Origin: G963674665 sp963674665
GTDB taxonomy: Bacteria > Desulfobacterota > Desulfovibrionia > Desulfovibrionales > Desulfovibrionaceae
NCBI GenBank assembly: GCA_963674665.2
Contig: CAXXPL010000009.1
Coordinates: 1,178,001-1,242,000 of the forward strand
Reading direction: 5' to 3'
Length of the DNA stretch: 64,000 nt
Position numbers and translations under genes: made by a program. The notes under the pieces were generated by a model. That model had not been told where the DNA came from, did no database searches, and worked only from the letters and a program-made list of their open reading frames with translations. Every line of letters begins with the position of its first letter. Position 1 is the stretch's first letter. Shown piece by piece: positions 1 to 7,202 of the stretch.

Positions 1-713
1 CTGATGGATTCCAGGGCCTGATCGCAATCGCCGGGGTGGGTCATAAGCTCCAGTACACCTTGTGAAATATTATTCTTCTCCATGAGGAAGAATGCCTGGC
101 CAACGGTCTCGACAAACCCGGGCACGCTGATTCGCTCTCCGGTCCAGTGCCGCTCGAAGTGGTCGGCTGTCCACACGCCATGGAAGCGGAGAATATCCCG
201 GTGCCGGTCGTCATAACCTCGCGCCCCTAGTGCCAGGCTTTTAGCCATTTCGCAATACACGGGGAAGATGTCCTCCCTGGCGTGTACATGGTGGTGGCTG
301 TCCACGCGCACCGGACGCAGCCCCAGAGAGAGCATGCGCTCATGCTGGGCCAGCCATTCCGCATGGATCTGACCCGCCAGATCCGGGTGGGGTGTGTGCA
401 TGTCCCTGGGGGAGCCGGGAAACATGCCCTTGTCAGTGACCAGCAGGGGAATTTCATTTGCCGGGAGGCAGGGCGCCCCTCGCGTGAGTTGTAGATGCAG
501 GACCATGTCCAGGGCAGGTGGCAGCCCGGCAGCCACGAATCTGGCGATGCGCTCCTGGGCTCCGGGCGCGCAGACCATTACCGAAGTGGAGGAGACAATG
601 CCCTGGCGATGGGCCTGGAGTATGCCCCTGCAGACGCCGTCGGTCAGGCCGAAGTCGTCGGCATTGACCAGCAGGCGCCCCCTGAAGGGCCAGTCACTCG
701 GCGCAGTGCACAC
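1..713 (-). CDS. ChbG/YdjC (HpnK-like) carbohydrate deacetylase, partial
   Basis: The reading frame runs off the left edge of the window, so only the N-terminal ~237 residues are present. Near the N-terminus is LVNADDFGLTDGV, the metal-binding DD motif of the YdjC/ChbG deacetylase family, and further on DSHHHVHA, its second metal-binding histidine cluster. Family members remove acetyl groups from chito-oligosaccharides or act on hopanoid or glycolipid sugars; the substrate here cannot be read. The likely start is a GTG at 713, with a GAGAG stretch just upstream; a second GTG at 722 is possible. The gene overlaps the last codons of the upstream DksA-like gene, so the two are probably translated from one message. 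Confidence 0.8.
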   Translation of the reverse strand, partial: MCTAPSDWPFRGRLLVNADDFGLTDGVCRGILQAHRQGIVSSTSVMVCAPGAQERIARFVAAGLPPALDMVLHLQLTRGAPCLPANEIPLLVTDKGMFPGSPRDMHTPHPDLAGQIHAEWLAQHERMLSLGLRPVRVDSHHHVHAREDIFPVYCEMAKSLALGARGYDDRHRDILRFHGVWTADHFERHWTGERISVPGFVETVGQAFFLMEKNNISQGVLELMTHPGDCDQALESI

Positions 714-1029
714 AGTATTCACTCTCGGGCAGGGCCAGAAGCCGTGCCTCCGGGATGCGCTCCCCGCATTCCGCGCATTCGCCGAAGTGAGGGTCGCTGT
801 CGATGCGCTTGAGCGCCTGCTCCAGCTTGAGAATGCGCAGGCGGGACTTGGCCAGGGAGGTCTCGTTCACACCCTGGTTTATCATGGTGTCCAGTCGGGA
901 GAGGCGGCCAATGGCCGCGTCCGGTTCCACAGGGGTGTTGTGGCGTTGCATCTCCTCGACGCGTTGGCGCAATTGATCCATCTCGTTTTCAATACGCGAA
1001 CGCAACGCGGTACGTTCCTTCTCCGTCAT
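694..1029 (-). CDS. TraR/DksA-family C4 zinc-finger protein
   Basis: A 111-residue protein with a predicted coiled-coil N-terminal half (MTEKERTALRSRIENE onward, rich in E, R and L) followed by a C4 zinc finger, CAEC then 17 residues then CVHC. This is the architecture of the DksA/TraR family, which enters the secondary channel of RNA polymerase and modulates initiation; it is shorter than E. coli DksA (151 residues). The start at 1029 has AGGAG a few bases upstream, whereas an upstream in-frame start at 1116 would add a non-conserved stretch. Its 3' end overlaps the deacetylase gene. Whether it binds polymerase is inferred from the family. Confidence 0.85.
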   Translation of the reverse strand: MTEKERTALRSRIENEMDQLRQRVEEMQRHNTPVEPDAAIGRLSRLDTMINQGVNETSLAKSRLRILKLEQALKRIDSDPHFGECAECGERIPEARLLALPESEYCVHCAE

Positions 1030-1112
1030 TTGCGCTCCTGGTGTTGTTGATACTCGGTACAAGCTTCGAAAAAAATCTATGGTGACCAATGGCGAGGATC
1101 GCCATGCAGGGG

Positions 1113-1739
1113 TCATTGCCCGGAAAAGTATTGATACCCCGCTTCCACGAGGATGACAAAACCAAACAGGCCCGCTGCCAGCAGCAACCCCACTGCCAGG
1201 TGGGCGAACTGATTGGGGGGGCGTTCATCACTGACGATTCGCCCGAAAAGGAGGAATCCTCCCGCCTCGCAAAGCAGATGGCCGTTATTCCCCTGGGTGG
1301 ACAGATACAGGTCGGCCTCCTTGATCCAGGGGCGGAGACCTGCGGTTCTGGCATCCAGGCGTACCTTGGCCCGGAGAAAAGGCTCGCTCACCGATGTGTC
1401 CAGGGGGAGGAACTCCACGAAATATCCCTCCCAGTCGTTCTTCGCTGTCCAGACCATGCGGACCTTGCGGTGCTCGGCCAGGGGCAGGATGGCTGCGGAG
1501 ATCTGGAGCTTGCGCAGCAGCAGGCGGTCCACGAAAATGGACAGGATCGCGAAGATCAGGGCCAGGGGCAGGGAGCGAAAGCAAAAGAACAGCATGAGCT
1601 CCCTGGGGCTCATATTGCCGAAGTACTGCACCACCGGAGCGGACAGGAGACATATCACGGTCAGGGTCCAGCAAAGCGCGCGCGCTCCCGCAAGGGAACG
1701 CCTGGTTTCCTTTACCCTTTGCTCGATGCTTTTCGCCAT
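1113..1739 (-). CDS. Predicted inner-membrane protein of unknown function
   Basis: A 208-residue protein that I do not recognise. It begins MAKSIEQRVKETRR, with a basic cytoplasmic N-terminus. Two hydrophobic segments follow near residues 20-75 (around CWTLTVICLLSAPVV and LPLALIFAILSIFV), then a soluble domain of about 100 residues, then a C-terminal hydrophobic segment around AVGLLLAAGLFGFVILV. The layout suggests a small membrane protein whose central domain faces one compartment. The start at 1739 has AAGGTGATCCC directly upstream. It is divergent from the kamA-like gene and lies just upstream of the DksA-like gene on the same strand, with a gap of about 80 bases. Confidence 0.6.
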   Translation of the reverse strand: MAKSIEQRVKETRRSLAGARALCWTLTVICLLSAPVVQYFGNMSPRELMLFFCFRSLPLALIFAILSIFVDRLLLRKLQISAAILPLAEHRKVRMVWTAKNDWEGYFVEFLPLDTSVSEPFLRAKVRLDARTAGLRPWIKEADLYLSTQGNNGHLLCEAGGFLLFGRIVSDERPPNQFAHLAVGLLLAAGLFGFVILVEAGYQYFSGQ

Positions 1740-2087
1740 GGGATCACCTTTTTGTATCGAATTGGGCGGAAGCGTCACCCGTGTCACCTGTCCGAAAGCT
1801 ACAGGGTGAAATGCCGGCAGGCAAGATGCAATGTCGATTTGGGGAAACGCAATGTAATATGGCCTGAAATAACGGTTATTACGTGTCTGTTATATTCCGC
1901 AAAGGAAAAATTGCCAATGAAGGAAATTCGTCCTTTATTTACTTTTCTCCACAGGTTAACTGGCACTAGCCAGGGTTCCAAGTTTGTGTCACTATGGGAA
2001 AGTTTTGAGTCGAAATGGTTACGATAAATCGACAATTTATACTTATAAACAGGTAAATCGAAAGAAACAGGAAAGGGTTTGTACGCC
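1740..2087. other. Intergenic region between divergent genes
   Basis: This 348-base stretch separates the membrane-protein gene (minus) from the aminomutase gene (plus). No ORF with a credible start is seen. It is AT-rich toward the plus-strand gene; TATACT at 2038-2043 could be a -10 box for the aminomutase operon, but no good -35 lies at the right distance. Confidence 0.4.
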
Positions 2088-3158
2088 ATGGATTGGAAAG
2101 AACAGCTCAAGAACCATGTCAACACCCTCGAACGGCTTCGCGAGTACATTGATCCCACCCCTGAAGAGATCGAAGCCATCGAGACCCTCAACACCAAGTG
2201 GGGAACCACTCCCCATTACGCGGCGCTCATGGACAGGAGCGACCCGAAGTGCCCTGTGCGTCGCCAGGTCGTGCCCTCCCTCAAGGAGCGCGAGAACAAG
2301 TTCGGCATACCCAACTACTTGGTCTGGAAGGAGAACAGGGCCACGGAAGAGGTGCGCCCGGATTCCATTGCCAGGCAGTATCACGACAAGATCGCCTTTA
2401 CGGTGACGGATATCTGCGCCAACTATTGCCGCCATTGTTTTCGCAAGGAACTGGTGGTGGATCGCGAACTGGAGCTTCGGTTCGACGTGGACGAGGGGCT
2501 GGCCTGGATCAGGGAGCATCCGGAGATCCGCGACGTGCTCATCACCGGCGGAGATCCCTTTCTGCTCTCCAATGAGCGTATCGAGTATCTGATCACCAAG
2601 ATCCGCGAGATTCCCCACGTGGAGATGATCCGCTTCGGCACCCGCACTGTCATCGCGCTGCCCCAGCGCATGGAGCCCGGCCTGCTCAAGGTGCTGGGAG
2701 GCCTGCACAAGGTGCCCATCTGGATCAACACCCAGTGCAACCACCCCAAGGAACTGACCCCCGAGACCGCCGAGGCCGTGTACAAGCTCATGGGCTGCGG
2801 CATCAACGTGGGCAACCAGGCCGTACTGCTCAGGGGAATCAACGACGACGTGCCGACCTTCAAGGAGCTGCATCTGAAGTTGTTGCAGCATCGCATCCGC
2901 CCCTACTACGTGTTCTACTGCGAACCCGCGCCGGGCATCGACCACTTCCGAACTCCGGTGGAAAAGGGCGCGGAACTTATCCGCGACGCCATTCGCGGAC
3001 ATACCACCGGACTCGCCCAGCCCATGTACGTGGTGGCCACCAACGTGGGCAAGATCCCGCTCATGCCGGATTATTACATCAAAGGGCATGACGACATGGA
3101 ATACACGCTGGAGAACTTCAAGGGGCAGGTGACAAAAATGCCCAATATCCCAGAATGA
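2088..3158 (+). CDS. KamA-family radical SAM aminomutase (lysine/glutamate 2,3-aminomutase-like)
   Basis: This 356-residue protein belongs to the PLP- and radical-SAM-dependent 2,3-aminomutase family. C110, C114 and C117 (CANYCRHC) form the [4Fe-4S]/SAM motif. LITGGDP near 151 is the SAM-binding GGD, and K322 in NVGKIPLMPDY aligns with the lysine that holds PLP in lysine 2,3-aminomutase. Two positions that recognise the lysine side chain in the clostridial enzyme differ: the Asp of YQCDLS is Glu279 here (YYCEPA-like context), and the Asp before the glycine-rich PLP loop falls in VVATNVGK, which is two residues shorter. It also lacks the C-terminal Cys-rich extension of clostridial enzymes. 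The substrate is therefore open. An amino acid ABC importer follows 95 bases downstream on the same strand with no terminator between, suggesting a joint operon. ATG 2088 is preferred to TTG 2079. Confidence 0.85.
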   Translation: MDWKEQLKNHVNTLERLREYIDPTPEEIEAIETLNTKWGTTPHYAALMDRSDPKCPVRRQVVPSLKERENKFGIPNYLVWKENRATEEVRPDSIARQYHDKIAFTVTDICANYCRHCFRKELVVDRELELRFDVDEGLAWIREHPEIRDVLITGGDPFLLSNERIEYLITKIREIPHVEMIRFGTRTVIALPQRMEPGLLKVLGGLHKVPIWINTQCNHPKELTPETAEAVYKLMGCGINVGNQAVLLRGINDDVPTFKELHLKLLQHRIRPYYVFYCEPAPGIDHFRTPVEKGAELIRDAIRGHTTGLAQPMYVVATNVGKIPLMPDYYIKGHDDMEYTLENFKGQVTKMPNIPE

Positions 3159-3253
3159 AATTCGTATCTGCCGTGACTCGGGGACTTGGCGCCTCGGGTC
3201 GCGTGTCCATGGCTTTGTGGAGGTATCTCTAAAAACAAGATGGAGGAGGACTC

Positions 3254-4000
3254 ATGAAAAAGCTGCTCATCGTCGCACTGACACTGACAATGCTGTTTTC
3301 CCTGGCTTCCCTGGCCCAGGCCAAGAAACTCGTGGTGGGGCACGACACCAACTTCATGCCCTTCGAGTTCAAGGACCCTGACTCCGGCAAATACGTGGGC
3401 TTTGACATCGACATGTGGAAACTCATCGCCGACAGCCTGGGACTGGAGTACGAATTGCAGCCCATGGACTTCAACGGCCTGATTCCCGCCCTGCAGTCCG
3501 GCAACATCGACGCCGCCATCGCCGGCATGACCATCAAGAGCGAGCGCGAGAAGGTGGTGGACTTCGCCTACCCGTATTATGACGCCGGCCTGATGATCCT
3601 GGTCAAGGCCGACAACAACGAGATCAAGAGCCTGGAAGATCTGGCCGGTAAGGTCGTGGCCTCCAAGCAGGGCACCACCAGTGAGGACTTCCTGAAGAGG
3701 TTCGGCAAATGCAAGGAAATCCCCGTGTTTCCGAACATCGATGCCGCCTATATGGAGCTGGCCTCTGGCGGCGCCGAGGCCGTTGTCTTCGATTCACCGG
3801 CCGTGATGTGGTACACACAGACCGCTGGAAAGGGCAAAGCCAAGGTCGTGGGCCCGCTGTACATGGGGCAGAGCTACGGCATCGCCTTCCCGGCCGGCAG
3901 CGAGCTGCGCGAACAGGTGACCATCGAGATCCTGAATCTCATGGAAAACGGCGAGTATGCCAAGATCTACAAGAAGTGGTTTGGCTCCGAGCCCAAATAG
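3254..4000 (+). CDS. glnH: Polar amino acid ABC transporter, periplasmic binding protein
   Basis: A 248-residue protein with a clear Sec signal peptide (MKKLLIVALTLTML, cleavage after AQA near residue 23), followed by a single SBP_bac_3 domain. Diagnostic stretches include GFDIDMWKLIA, AAIAGMTI..ER, VVDFAYPYY and the C-terminal AKIYKKWFG. Such proteins deliver glutamine, glutamate or related polar amino acids to a membrane permease. GGAGGACTC precedes the ATG. It is the first gene of a binding protein-permease-ATPase set; a strong hairpin lies between it and the permease gene, which would raise its expression over the membrane components. The symbol reflects the closest named family; specificity is not proven. 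Confidence 0.88.
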   Translation: MKKLLIVALTLTMLFSLASLAQAKKLVVGHDTNFMPFEFKDPDSGKYVGFDIDMWKLIADSLGLEYELQPMDFNGLIPALQSGNIDAAIAGMTIKSEREKVVDFAYPYYDAGLMILVKADNNEIKSLEDLAGKVVASKQGTTSEDFLKRFGKCKEIPVFPNIDAAYMELASGGAEAVVFDSPAVMWYTQTAGKGKAKVVGPLYMGQSYGIAFPAGSELREQVTIEILNLMENGEYAKIYKKWFGSEPK

Positions 4001-4012
4001 AACGCTAACCCA

Positions 4013-4046
4013 GGGGGTGGGGCCGCAGGCCCCGCCCCTGTTTTTT
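4013..4046 (+). terminator. Intercistronic terminator/attenuator between binding protein and permease
   Basis: An 11-bp GC stem (GGGGTGGGGCC with GGCCCCGCCCC, one G-U pair) closes a three-base loop and is followed by six T. It lies between glnH and the permease gene and probably reduces, rather than stops, transcription into the permease and ATPase genes. Confidence 0.8.
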
Positions 4047-4059
4047 GTACGGAGCTCCC

Positions 4060-4731
4060 ATGGCTTTTGATTTCGATGCCAGCGTGATGCTGGATTCTGT
4101 CCCTATTCTGCTTACCGGTGTAAAGCTCACCATCATCATCACAGTCATTGGCCTGCTGTTCGGTTTCATGTTCGGCGCACTGGCCGGTCTTATGAAGATC
4201 TCCCGCTCCACCCTGGTGCGAAGGTGCGCCGGGCTCTATGTCGAGTCCATCCGGGGCACGCCCCTCATGGTTCAGGTGATGTTCCTGTATTTCGGCCTGC
4301 CCATGGCGTTGGGATTGCGCATCCCCCCTCTCACCGCGGGTGTCATCACCATCGCTCTCAATTCGGGCGCCTACATCGCGGAGATCGTGCGCGGCGCTGT
4401 CCAGTCCATCAACCCCGGGCAGATGGAGGCCGCGCGTTCCATCGGGCTGACCCGGTTCCAGGCCATGCACTACGTGATCTGGCCCCAGGCCTTCAAGCGC
4501 ATGATCCCCCCCCTGGGCAACCAGTTCATCATCAGCCTCAAGGATACCTCCCTGTTGGTGGTCATCGGCGTGGGCGAGTTGACCCGCACGGGCCAGGAAA
4601 TCATCTCAGTGAATTTCCGCGCCTTCGAGGTCTGGCTCACCGTCGCCATCATGTACCTCATCCTGACCATGACCATCGCCAGAGTACTCAACTACGTCGA
4701 AGTGAAAGTCTTTCACGTCGGCCGAAGGTAA
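4060..4731 (+). CDS. glnP: Polar amino acid ABC transporter permease
   Basis: A 223-residue integral membrane protein of the His/Glu/Gln/Arg/opine permease family. About five hydrophobic segments are visible. The EAA-type cytoplasmic loop reads QMEAARSIGLTRFQAMHYVIWPQA (quoted in parts: QMEAARSIGL, FQAMHYVIWPQA), the site that docks the ATPase; RGTPLMVQ is another family hallmark. The start ATG 4060 has GGAG seven bases upstream. The gene sits between the binding protein and the ATPase and probably works as a homodimer, since no second permease gene is present in this operon. Confidence 0.88.
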   Translation: MAFDFDASVMLDSVPILLTGVKLTIIITVIGLLFGFMFGALAGLMKISRSTLVRRCAGLYVESIRGTPLMVQVMFLYFGLPMALGLRIPPLTAGVITIALNSGAYIAEIVRGAVQSINPGQMEAARSIGLTRFQAMHYVIWPQAFKRMIPPLGNQFIISLKDTSLLVVIGVGELTRTGQEIISVNFRAFEVWLTVAIMYLILTMTIARVLNYVEVKVFHVGRR

Positions 4732-4746
4732 ATCGGGGAGCCCGCC

Positions 4747-5490
4747 ATGCCGATGATAGAAATCAAGAATCTGCACAAATATTTTGGCAGCCTGGAAGTT
4801 CTCAAGGGCATCGATCTGAGCATCGAGCAGGGGGAGGTCGTTGTCATTGTCGGAGCCTCGGGTTCCGGCAAGAGCACGCTTTTGCGCTGCATCAACAAGC
4901 TGGAGGAGCTTACCAGCGGCGAAATTGTCGTTGACGGCTACAGCCTTACGGACAAATCCACGGACATCAACATGATCCGCACTGAAGCCGGGATGGTTTT
5001 CCAGCAGTTCAACCTGTTTCCGAACATGAACGTGCTGCGCAACGTGATCCTCGGCCCCCTGAAGGTGCGTAAGATGAAACGCGCGGATGCCGACAAGCTG
5101 GGCCAGGAGCTGCTGGAAAAGGTCGGCCTGGCCGACAAGGCCACGGCCTATCCGGACCAGCTCTCCGGGGGGCAGAAGCAGCGCGTGGCCATTGCCCGCT
5201 CCCTGGCCCTGCGCCCCAAGGTCATGCTCTTTGACGAACCCACCAGCGCCCTGGATCCGGAGCTCGTTGGAGAGGTGCTGGAGGTCATGAAGAAGCTGGC
5301 CAGGGAAGGCATGACCATGGTGGTGGTGACCCATGAAATGGGCTTTGCCCGCGAGGTGGCTGACAGGGTCATCTTCGTGGATGATGGCAAGATCCTGGAG
5401 CAGGGGCCCCCCAAGGAATTCTTCAGCAATCCCAAGTTCGAGCGCACCAGGACCTTCCTGGGCAAGGTGCAGAATCCCAACGCCTGCTGA
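4747..5490 (+). CDS. glnQ: Polar amino acid ABC transporter ATP-binding protein
   Basis: A 247-residue ABC ATPase. Walker A is GASGSGKST, the Q-loop lies in MVFQQFNLFP, the signature is LSGGQKQR, Walker B is VMLFDEPTSALDPE, and the switch histidine is in VVTHEMGF. These match the GlnQ/HisP subfamily, which energises uptake of polar amino acids. It begins 15 bases after the permease stop, with GGGGAG upstream, and is the last gene before a strong palindromic terminator. A second ATG at 4753 is in frame two codons later. Confidence 0.92.
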   Translation: MPMIEIKNLHKYFGSLEVLKGIDLSIEQGEVVVIVGASGSGKSTLLRCINKLEELTSGEIVVDGYSLTDKSTDINMIRTEAGMVFQQFNLFPNMNVLRNVILGPLKVRKMKRADADKLGQELLEKVGLADKATAYPDQLSGGQKQRVAIARSLALRPKVMLFDEPTSALDPELVGEVLEVMKKLAREGMTMVVVTHEMGFAREVADRVIFVDDGKILEQGPPKEFFSNPKFERTRTFLGKVQNPNAC

Positions 5491-5526
5491 GAACGGATTG
5501 CTGAAAGACAATTGAGATTGTTATTC

Positions 5527-5560
5527 GGGGGGAACCCTTTTCATGGAAAGGGTTCCCCCC
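5527..5560 (+). terminator. Palindromic terminator after the ABC operon
   Basis: A long inverted repeat, GGGGGGAACCCTTT paired with AAAGGGTTCCCCCC around a short loop, 36 bases after glnQ. It belongs to the repeated terminator-like family seen across the window (see findings). There is no long T run, so it may act as an RNA 3' end or stability element. Confidence 0.7.
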
Positions 5561-5759
5561 GGCCCTCCTGCCCGAAGACTTCCAATGGATATGGGACAGC
5601 TTTTTCTGGCGCACAGGACGTGCGCTCCGAGGGCTACAGGCGGGCGCGCCATGCTGTTATGGGGCGTAGGCGACACATGGCATAAAAATGTCCGGGGAAG
5701 AATGCTTCTCCCCCGGATCCCCCACTAGCCTATCCCTCTTATTGGAATAGCTCCTCGAA

Positions 5760-6110
5760 TTACTCCAGGGTGCAGGTCCCGTCCGCATGGATGGTCACCT
5801 GGCTGTAGTCGGTGAAGTCCAACCCGCTGAATTCGACCTGCTGCCCGTCGTCATCGATGACAGCCATGTCCCAGTTGCCGGTATCGCCACTGAGGTTGAT
5901 CTTCAGACCTTCACCGGGTTTGAGAACTCCGCCCTGAACGGACTCGAGCATATCCTCACCCCACTGCTCGGACTCGCCGGGAGACACCGCGAGTCCGTGG
6001 AAGGTGAAGCCGGTGCCGTTGAATACGGTGATTTGCTTGGCGAATCCGGCGTGGGATACTGCCGCGGACAACAACAGGGCTGCGATCATGCAAAGAAGTT
6101 TGGTTTTCAT
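5760..6110 (-). CDS. Small secreted protein, function unknown
   Basis: A 116-residue protein with a signal peptide (MKTKLLCMIAALLLSAAVSHA, cut near residue 21). The mature part of about 95 residues reads as a beta-rich domain: ITVFNGTGF, then LAVSPGESEQWGEDML, then WDMAVIDDDG, and a final TDYSQVTIHADGT. This resembles a family of small periplasmic proteins with an N-G-T-G...V-S-P...W-G-E-D-x-L pattern, often annotated only as hypothetical. AGGAGA precedes the ATG. It stands alone, convergent with the upstream ABC operon. No function is assigned. Confidence 0.7.
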   Translation of the reverse strand: MKTKLLCMIAALLLSAAVSHAGFAKQITVFNGTGFTFHGLAVSPGESEQWGEDMLESVQGGVLKPGEGLKINLSGDTGNWDMAVIDDDGQQVEFSGLDFTDYSQVTIHADGTCTLE

Positions 6111-6756
6111 GGTAGTCTTCTCCTGAAAGAAATTTAGAGTGAAAGAAATAGCCTCAAAATAGTAGCTACTTGAGTCCTGAAAGGATCGGTAGCGAACTTG
6201 TCGGTGTCACTCGCTGACGGTCATGTGACGCGGTGCAACAACAAGAGTATTCCTCTGAGCATGGCGGAAACGGGAAACCACTCCCAGGATTTGATCCCGA
6301 GGTGGAGTTTCCTGCGGAATGCGCTCCGGAAGGGCGGCGCCGGAAACCCGATGGAAGTCGGCATGCTGATGACCAAAGTCGTTACTCCACCGCTTGCGGT
6401 CGGTTCCAAAAGGTTTTCTCCTTGCGTTTGATTGGATTTGTTGACCGGAGCCAAGGGAAAGGAGGTACGGCCGGTTTGGAAAATTGACAATCGATCGAAT
6501 GTGTGAAAATGGGTTTTCTCCGTTCATCCAAATGGTTGAATGCAGAAAAAGCTAGCGCAATCAGGGTGTTGTTGGCGCTTCCGAGGTTGCTCCCGATCTC
6601 ATCCGAATCGAACCGCTCCATGAGCAGGGGGCCTTGCCCCCTAAAAGGGCTATCGCGCAAGCACTTCAAGGGATTCCGAGGGAATCTCGCAAACATGATT
6701 CCAATCGCGCAATCCATCCCTGAAGGGGCTGTGCATATGTATTTAAGCGGGTTTTG
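6111..6756. other. Intergenic region without a supported gene
   Basis: About 645 bases between two divergent genes. Several short ORFs exist on both strands, but none has a good ribosome binding site together with a recognisable or compositionally convincing product. It is likely promoter territory plus decayed sequence. Confidence 0.4.
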
Positions 6757-7149
6757 ATGGACTGGTCAGTGGATAGAAGAAGAGCCAGCGTATTGCTGTT
6801 CGCCGTCGCGGTGGTGTGCGTGGTTCTTACCGCCCTATGGGGCGGATCGCCCGCGGGCAACAGGTCCCTGGAGCCTGAAAAGGCGGCCGCCTACATCGGG
6901 AGCACCCCGGGACTGTTCATCGTGGACCTGCGAACACAGCGCGAATACTCCCTGGCCCACATCGCCGGGGCGGTGAACATCCCCATCCAGGAGTTCTACC
7001 AGAGGATGGGGGAGATCCCTCCGGGGAGGCCTGTCCTGCTGTATTGCGGCTTCGGCGTCCGTTCCGCGTATGCCTCGAAGGTTCTGAAAAAGGAGCGCAA
7101 GGGTCTGGGGAAGGTGAAGTACATCAAGGGCCGCCCCGTCTTTCCCTGA
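6757..7149 (+). CDS. Membrane-anchored rhodanese-like protein
   Basis: A 130-residue protein with an N-terminal hydrophobic anchor (ASVLLFAVAVVCVVLTAL, about residues 10-28) and a rhodanese fold facing the periplasm. Typical stretches are FIVDLRTQREYSLAHIAGAVNIP and the active-site loop LLYCGFGVRS with the catalytic Cys in YCGFG. The domain is compact: C-terminally it ends soon after the loop in VKYIKGRPVFP, so it is slightly shorter than usual. Such proteins handle persulfide sulfur; the donor and acceptor here are unknown. It is a single gene, convergent with the LuxR-type regulator. Confidence 0.8.
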   Translation: MDWSVDRRRASVLLFAVAVVCVVLTALWGGSPAGNRSLEPEKAAAYIGSTPGLFIVDLRTQREYSLAHIAGAVNIPIQEFYQRMGEIPPGRPVLLYCGFGVRSAYASKVLKKERKGLGKVKYIKGRPVFP

Positions 7150-7178
7150 TTTGTGGCGGCAGCGCCCCTGTCGTGGCC

Positions 7179-7202
7179 GCCAGCCCTGCAATCAGGGCTG
7201 GC
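7179..7202. terminator. Hairpin between convergent genes
   Basis: GCCAGCCCTG, a CAAT loop and CAGGGCTGGC form a perfect 10-bp stem at the junction of the rhodanese gene and the LuxR-type gene, overlapping the stop of the latter. With no T run, it could end transcripts from either side only weakly or with Rho. Confidence 0.5.

Noticed and set aside
2043..3089. 348-codon minus-strand ORF
   Set aside because: It is antisense to the radical SAM gene, whose motifs and ribosome binding site are clear.
6207..6717. Short minus-strand ORFs in the 6.2-6.7 kb gap
   Set aside because: They overlap one another in different frames, lack ribosome binding sites and resemble no family.
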